Assembly (NCBI GenBank): GCA_029945945.1 | Contig: JAQSDM010000004.1 | Coordinates: 220,420-284,419 of the forward strand | Reading direction: 5' to 3' | Origin: Algoriphagus sp. | GTDB lineage: Bacteria > Bacteroidota > Bacteroidia > Cytophagales > Cyclobacteriaceae | Length of the DNA: 64,000 nt | Shown: piece by piece, positions 60,447 to 64,000 of the stretch | Layout of the letters: the number at the start of each line of letters is the position of its first letter | Position numbering within the stretch: the stretch's first letter is position 1 | Program-made: the position numbers and the translations under genes | The notes under the pieces: model-generated | The model's input: only the letters and a program-made list of their open reading frames with translations | Database searches by the model: none | Told to the model about the DNA's origin: nothing

Positions 60447-61873
60447 TTGATTAATGATGATATGATTTTTTTAGCCTGAGCCCCATAGGGAGGTTTAAGC
60501 AAAGTTGTATTGTTGAATCCCACCCTTTGGTGTAGAATCCCTTTTTCATGGGAGAATGCCAGGAAACCAAAATAGCCGTGTGCTTTTCCAATCCCGCTGT
60601 TATTAACTCCTCCAAATAGCAGTTCGTTGTGTAAAAAGTGCAAAACACAATCATTGATAACTGCATTACCTGAGCTGGTCTCAGTCAGGACTTTATTTGA
60701 AGCATCTGGGTCATTTCCGAAGAAATATAGAGCCAATGGTTTAGGTTTGGAGTTAATGTAATCTATCGCCTCTTCCAGATTTTGATAAATAATAATTGGC
60801 AATATCGGGCCAAAAATCTCTTCCTGCATGACTTCCATTTCATCTGTGACGTTGGATAAAATCGTCGGCTCAATGTACCTTTGTGATAAATCAGTCTTCC
60901 CTCCAAACTCCAGCGAAGCACCTTTTTCAATTGCATCAGTCAGGTATCCGTTAATTCTCAAAAAGTGCCTTTCATTGACGATTCGTGCCAGATCGGGTGA
61001 TTTATCTATTCCTTTGTAGTTAGGATCATACATTTTTTGAATTGCCAATTTCAGTTCCATTACAAGTTGGGTGTACTGCTCATTATGAACAAGAATGTAA
61101 TCCGGGGCAATGCAAGTTTGACCGCAATTAATAAATTTTCCAGATACTAATTTTCCAGCTGCATCTTTCAAATCAGCATTTTTGTCGACGATTGCCGGAG
61201 ATTTCCCGCCGAGCTCCAGGGTAATTGAGGTCAAATTTTCAGATGCAGCTTTCATTACTATTTTCCCAACGGCTGGACTTCCTGTGAAGAAAATATGATC
61301 AAACGGAAGACTTAATAAATACTGGGCAACATCTGTTTTCCCCTGGAAAACGGCTGCCTCAGAGGGATCAAAAAGCTCCTCAACCATTTTTTGGACAAGA
61401 GCCGAAGTATTAGGAGTCATTTCTGAAGGCTTTATAATCACTGTGCATCCTGCAGCCAGGGCGGAAACCATCGGCGCAACGGCTAAATTAAAAGGGTAAT
61501 TCCAAGGAGCAATTATCAGGGAAGTTCCTCTTGGCTCAATCAGAATCTTACCTTTTGTTCCAAACATTGGCAATGGAGTGGAAACCGATTTAGCTTTCAT
61601 CCAGGACTTCAGATTCTTGATGGTATGGTTGATTTCTGAGGTTACCGGATAAATCTCGCTCAGATCAGTTTCCGGAATTGGTTTGTTGAAATCTGCCCAA
61701 AGTGAATTCCGTATTTCATCCTGATTTTTTTTGATCCAGTTTTTAATTCGATTGAGTCGCTCAATCCTTTCTTCGGCATTGGATGACCTCCATTCCTTGG
61801 CTTTCTTTTGTTGAGAAATGAAAGTTGCCTCTATGTTAGAAGTTGAGCTTTGAATTATGGAAGTGCCAATCAT
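60437..61873 (-). CDS. Aldehyde dehydrogenase (class 3-like)
   Basis: 478 residues. LIIAPWNYPFNLAVAPMVSALAAGCTVIIKPSEMTPNTS (~115-153) binds NAD(P); SITLELGGKSPAIVDKNADL (~220) has the general-base Glu; FINCGQTCIAPDYILV (~248) has the catalytic Cys; EEIFGPILPIIIY (~345) and the C-terminal NNSGIGKAHGYFGFLAFSHEKGIL complete it. Length and C-terminal hydrophobic end fit the ALDH3 type that oxidises fatty or aromatic aldehydes. The esterase gene overlaps downstream. Confidence 0.93.
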   Translation of the reverse strand: MIGTSIIQSSTSNIEATFISQQKKAKEWRSSNAEERIERLNRIKNWIKKNQDEIRNSLWADFNKPIPETDLSEIYPVTSEINHTIKNLKSWMKAKSVSTPLPMFGTKGKILIEPRGTSLIIAPWNYPFNLAVAPMVSALAAGCTVIIKPSEMTPNTSALVQKMVEELFDPSEAAVFQGKTDVAQYLLSLPFDHIFFTGSPAVGKIVMKAASENLTSITLELGGKSPAIVDKNADLKDAAGKLVSGKFINCGQTCIAPDYILVHNEQYTQLVMELKLAIQKMYDPNYKGIDKSPDLARIVNERHFLRINGYLTDAIEKGASLEFGGKTDLSQRYIEPTILSNVTDEMEVMQEEIFGPILPIIIYQNLEEAIDYINSKPKPLALYFFGNDPDASNKVLTETSSGNAVINDCVLHFLHNELLFGGVNNSGIGKAHGYFGFLAFSHEKGILHQRVGFNNTTLLKPPYGAQAKKIISSLIKWF

Positions 61874-62358
61874 AGAATTTTTTTTAACGCCGGTTAATTT
61901 ACCTCCTTTTGGAATTAGTTATCAATCTAAAATCTGATGAATGATTTTAAATAAGTGCAAATGAAGGTTTCTGGAATCTTGACAATTTTTTTTGATAAAA
62001 ATCAAATTAATAGAGGTGGAATCAGGGATAGATTTTTTTTCTGATTTGGGGTTGATCCGTCTTTATTTTCATGAAATAAAACAGGATTTCAAAAGCAAGA
62101 AAAATAATTTCAAACCAATAAAAATGCATTACGTGAAAAATAAATATCTTTTAATTTGCATTTAAAAAACAATAAAGTGTATTTTTATAGCAGATTTATA
62201 CTTGTAAGAAGTAAAATCATCTGAAATCATTAAAATGAGTTAAACTTTATAAAAGTGAAATCAGAGAAAAAGGTAATTGATGTCTTATAATTCCAAATAA
62301 AAATCTGGAAATTTTAGAATATCAATATTTAAGATTGAAAAATTCAAATTATTGAGAA
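61874..62358. other. AT-rich leader of the large adhesin gene
   Basis: 485 bp with no gene. Long A and T runs, several short inverted repeats (for example AATCAG...CTGATT at about 62020-62046). It probably holds the adhesin promoter and a long 5' leader, but no promoter could be placed. Confidence 0.4.
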
Positions 62359-64000
62359 ATGTCTACGGACTCGAAAATTTTAAATTTTAATAACATGGAC
62401 AACTTATCCAATTGTCAGTTAAGCCCCCCGTCATCCACAGGTGGATTTTTGAATTGGGGGAAAGGAGATAGGATTTTCAAAAATCTTCTAACTGTTTTAT
62501 TGTTTTTAGGCATTTATTTTCTGCACTCGAGTGAAGTGTTGGCTCAAATATCAGTCATCACCGATACCTCACCCTTTCCAATTGATTATACCAATCCTCC
62601 AGCTTGTCCCCAGAATAACCTTCAGGTGACTGCTGTAGAATTCAGGGATGAATTTGGTGATCCAATTTCACCGGGTGACTTAGATGGTACGCCATTGGGA
62701 ACGCCAATTGAAGGAGAGATTTGGGCGACATTTGCAGTTAGTGGAAACGGATATAATCTCCATGTTCAGTACGATCTTTATATCAATGATGTATTGCAGG
62801 GAGGAACTCAGGCTAAATGTATTGTATATGAAGATGGATTAGGAAATACCATAAACATTGAGGATGGTGACCAAATCAGGGTGAGTGATTTTACTTGGAA
62901 TTATGGAGATAAGATAGAGATCAAAAACATCTATCAGACGTGGAAGACAGGAAAAGCAGATTCTGATGATAAAGATTGTCCTACGACTGCTGGAAATGCC
63001 CAATGCGATTTCAAAGGGCCTGGATTTGTCGTAAAAACTCCTCTAGTAGCCAATTTTGATTATACTTCTTCTTGTGAAAACTTTGAGATTAGCTTCACTG
63101 ATAAATCTACTGGTGGTGAAATTGATTCATATACTTGGAGCTGGGATTTCAATCAGGACGGTATCAGTGATTCTGATTTGCAAAACCCTACTTATACTTT
63201 TCCTGCTGCAGGTTCTTACGAAGTTACCCTAATCGTAGATGATCCGGTAGCAAGCCCTAAGACAATAACCAAGACTGTGATAGTTAATTCTTGTTCTATC
63301 ACTTTGGAAAAGACAGGAACCTATGAGGATCTTGCTCCGCTAGGAGTTTATAATGCCGGTGATAAGGTAAATTATACTTTTACGGTCACCAATAATGGTA
63401 CAGTTGCTATAACCAATATATCGGTGACAGACCCATTGGTTGATGTCTCTGGAGGTCTGTTGGCAAGCCTTGCATCTGAAGGGGTTGATAACACGACTTT
63501 TACTGCGGTTTATACGCTTTCTCAGGCAGATATTAATGCCGGCACCTTTACCAATACGGCAACGGTATCCGGTACAGCACTTGGAACGACTATCACTGAC
63601 ACCGATGACGATACCCAGAATTTAATTCAGACCCCTGCTTTGACTTTGGACAAGCAGATTACTTCGGGAGATCCATACGATGCGGTAGGTGATGTGATTG
63701 CCTACGACTATGTGATCACCAACAGTGGTAATGTGACTTTGTCCGGACCATTTACGGTAACAGACAATAAGATAGCAGGTATTGCAGCGGTAAACGGTCC
63801 ATTGGCACCGGGAGCAAGTGTGACAGCAACTGCGAGCTACACAGTAACCCAGGCAGACCTGGACAATGGCAGTGTGACCAACACGGCAACTGCGAGCGGC
63901 AATGAGGTGACTTCAAACGAAGACAGCGAGACTGCAAATGCGACCCAGACCCCTGCTTTGACTTTGGACAAGCAGATTACTTCGGGAGATCCATACGATG
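62359..64000 (+). CDS. Very large secreted repeat adhesin, PKD plus DUF11-type domains, cut by window edge
   Basis: An uninterrupted frame from ATG 62359 (or 62395) to the end of the window, 547 residues so far. A long N-region precedes a signal segment (LLTVLLFLGIYFLHSSEVLA, cleavage before QIS). Then an N-terminal beta domain, a PKD domain (ANFDYTSSCENFEISFTDKSTGG...YTWSWDFNQDG...YTFPAAGSYEVTLIVDDP, ~235-310) and DUF11/DUF7507-type domains: one diverged (ITLEKTGTYED...VNYTFTVTNNGTVAI), then a 106-residue unit (ALTLDKQITSGDPYDAVGDVI...VTNSGNVTLSGPFTVTDN) whose next copy starts at the edge. T9SS export is likely, but the C-terminal signal is out of view. Confidence 0.85.
   Translation, partial: MSTDSKILNFNNMDNLSNCQLSPPSSTGGFLNWGKGDRIFKNLLTVLLFLGIYFLHSSEVLAQISVITDTSPFPIDYTNPPACPQNNLQVTAVEFRDEFGDPISPGDLDGTPLGTPIEGEIWATFAVSGNGYNLHVQYDLYINDVLQGGTQAKCIVYEDGLGNTINIEDGDQIRVSDFTWNYGDKIEIKNIYQTWKTGKADSDDKDCPTTAGNAQCDFKGPGFVVKTPLVANFDYTSSCENFEISFTDKSTGGEIDSYTWSWDFNQDGISDSDLQNPTYTFPAAGSYEVTLIVDDPVASPKTITKTVIVNSCSITLEKTGTYEDLAPLGVYNAGDKVNYTFTVTNNGTVAITNISVTDPLVDVSGGLLASLASEGVDNTTFTAVYTLSQADINAGTFTNTATVSGTALGTTITDTDDDTQNLIQTPALTLDKQITSGDPYDAVGDVIAYDYVITNSGNVTLSGPFTVTDNKIAGIAAVNGPLAPGASVTATASYTVTQADLDNGSVTNTATASGNEVTSNEDSETANATQTPALTLDKQITSGDPYD
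63628..64000 (+). repeat. 318-bp tandem repeat within the adhesin gene
   Basis: The sequence starting CAGACCCCTGCTTTGACTTT at 63628 recurs without change from 63946 to the window end (55 bp). The period is 318 bp, or 106 residues, one DUF11-type domain. Confidence 0.85.

Overview
The window is chromosomal DNA of a Bacteroidota bacterium, most likely Cytophagales and probably Cyclobacteriaceae (Algoriphagus-like). The evidence is a SusC/SusD pair, a second TonB-dependent receptor with an N-terminal carboxypeptidase-regulatory-like domain, many lipoproteins with short Bacteroidota-type signal peptides, a DUF5117/5118 zinc protease, a Wzi family protein, lmo0937-type mini membrane proteins, almost no Shine-Dalgarno sequences, and a few TTTG-N19-TANNTTTG-like promoters. 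The species cannot be fixed from the window alone.

Layout. 1-8.7 kb: a TPR protein (cut by the edge), a coiled-coil membrane protein, a sarcosine-oxidase-like flavoenzyme, an MsbA-like ABC exporter, then a small surface-sugar group (methyltransferase, WcaJ-like glycosyl-phosphate transferase, second methyltransferase) and a 2H phosphoesterase. 9-18.2 kb: a SusC/SusD pair with no enzymes beside it, a DUF6702-like/HupE/M1-peptidase group and a NIPSNAP protein. 18.2-23.9 kb: an accessory, repeat-rich, partly AT-rich region holding a TetR regulator, the N-terminal stub of a type IIG restriction enzyme, two integral membrane proteins (DUF7010-like and CPBP protease), a coiled-coil lipoprotein between ~50-bp inverted repeats, a 14-unit array of exact 21-bp repeats encoding heptapeptides, and a gene broken by one stop codon. 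A related dispersed repeat lies at each end. 23.9-34.5 kb: a choice-of-anchor-I lipoprotein, an M20 amidohydrolase, RluE, MoxR, a beta-helix lipoprotein plus TonB receptor pair, and a DinB protein. 34.4-46.8 kb: WecB with a cupin, Wzi and a GT2 glycosyltransferase (surface polysaccharide), SlyD, RlmH, a fasciclin protein, a Fur/Zur regulator and a large zinc protease.

46.9-50.8 kb is the most interesting metabolic locus: a geranylgeranyl-reductase-like flavoprotein, a UbiA prenyltransferase, a type III polyketide synthase with an intact Cys-His-Asn triad, and a methyltransferase overlapping the synthase by 4 bp. Together they look able to make a prenylated, methylated and redox-tailored aromatic polyketide or quinone; the product is unknown.

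50.8-64 kb: MscS, an iodotyrosine-deiodinase-like nitroreductase, lipoproteins, a membrane-anchored MutS-like ATPase, purK-purE, a DUF3127 protein with an SSB-like acidic tail, an ECF sigma factor with a small partner gene, an esterase/aldehyde dehydrogenase pair, and the start of a very large PKD/DUF11-type repeat adhesin that runs off the right edge. No rRNA, tRNA, CRISPR array, transposase or phage gene was recognised.
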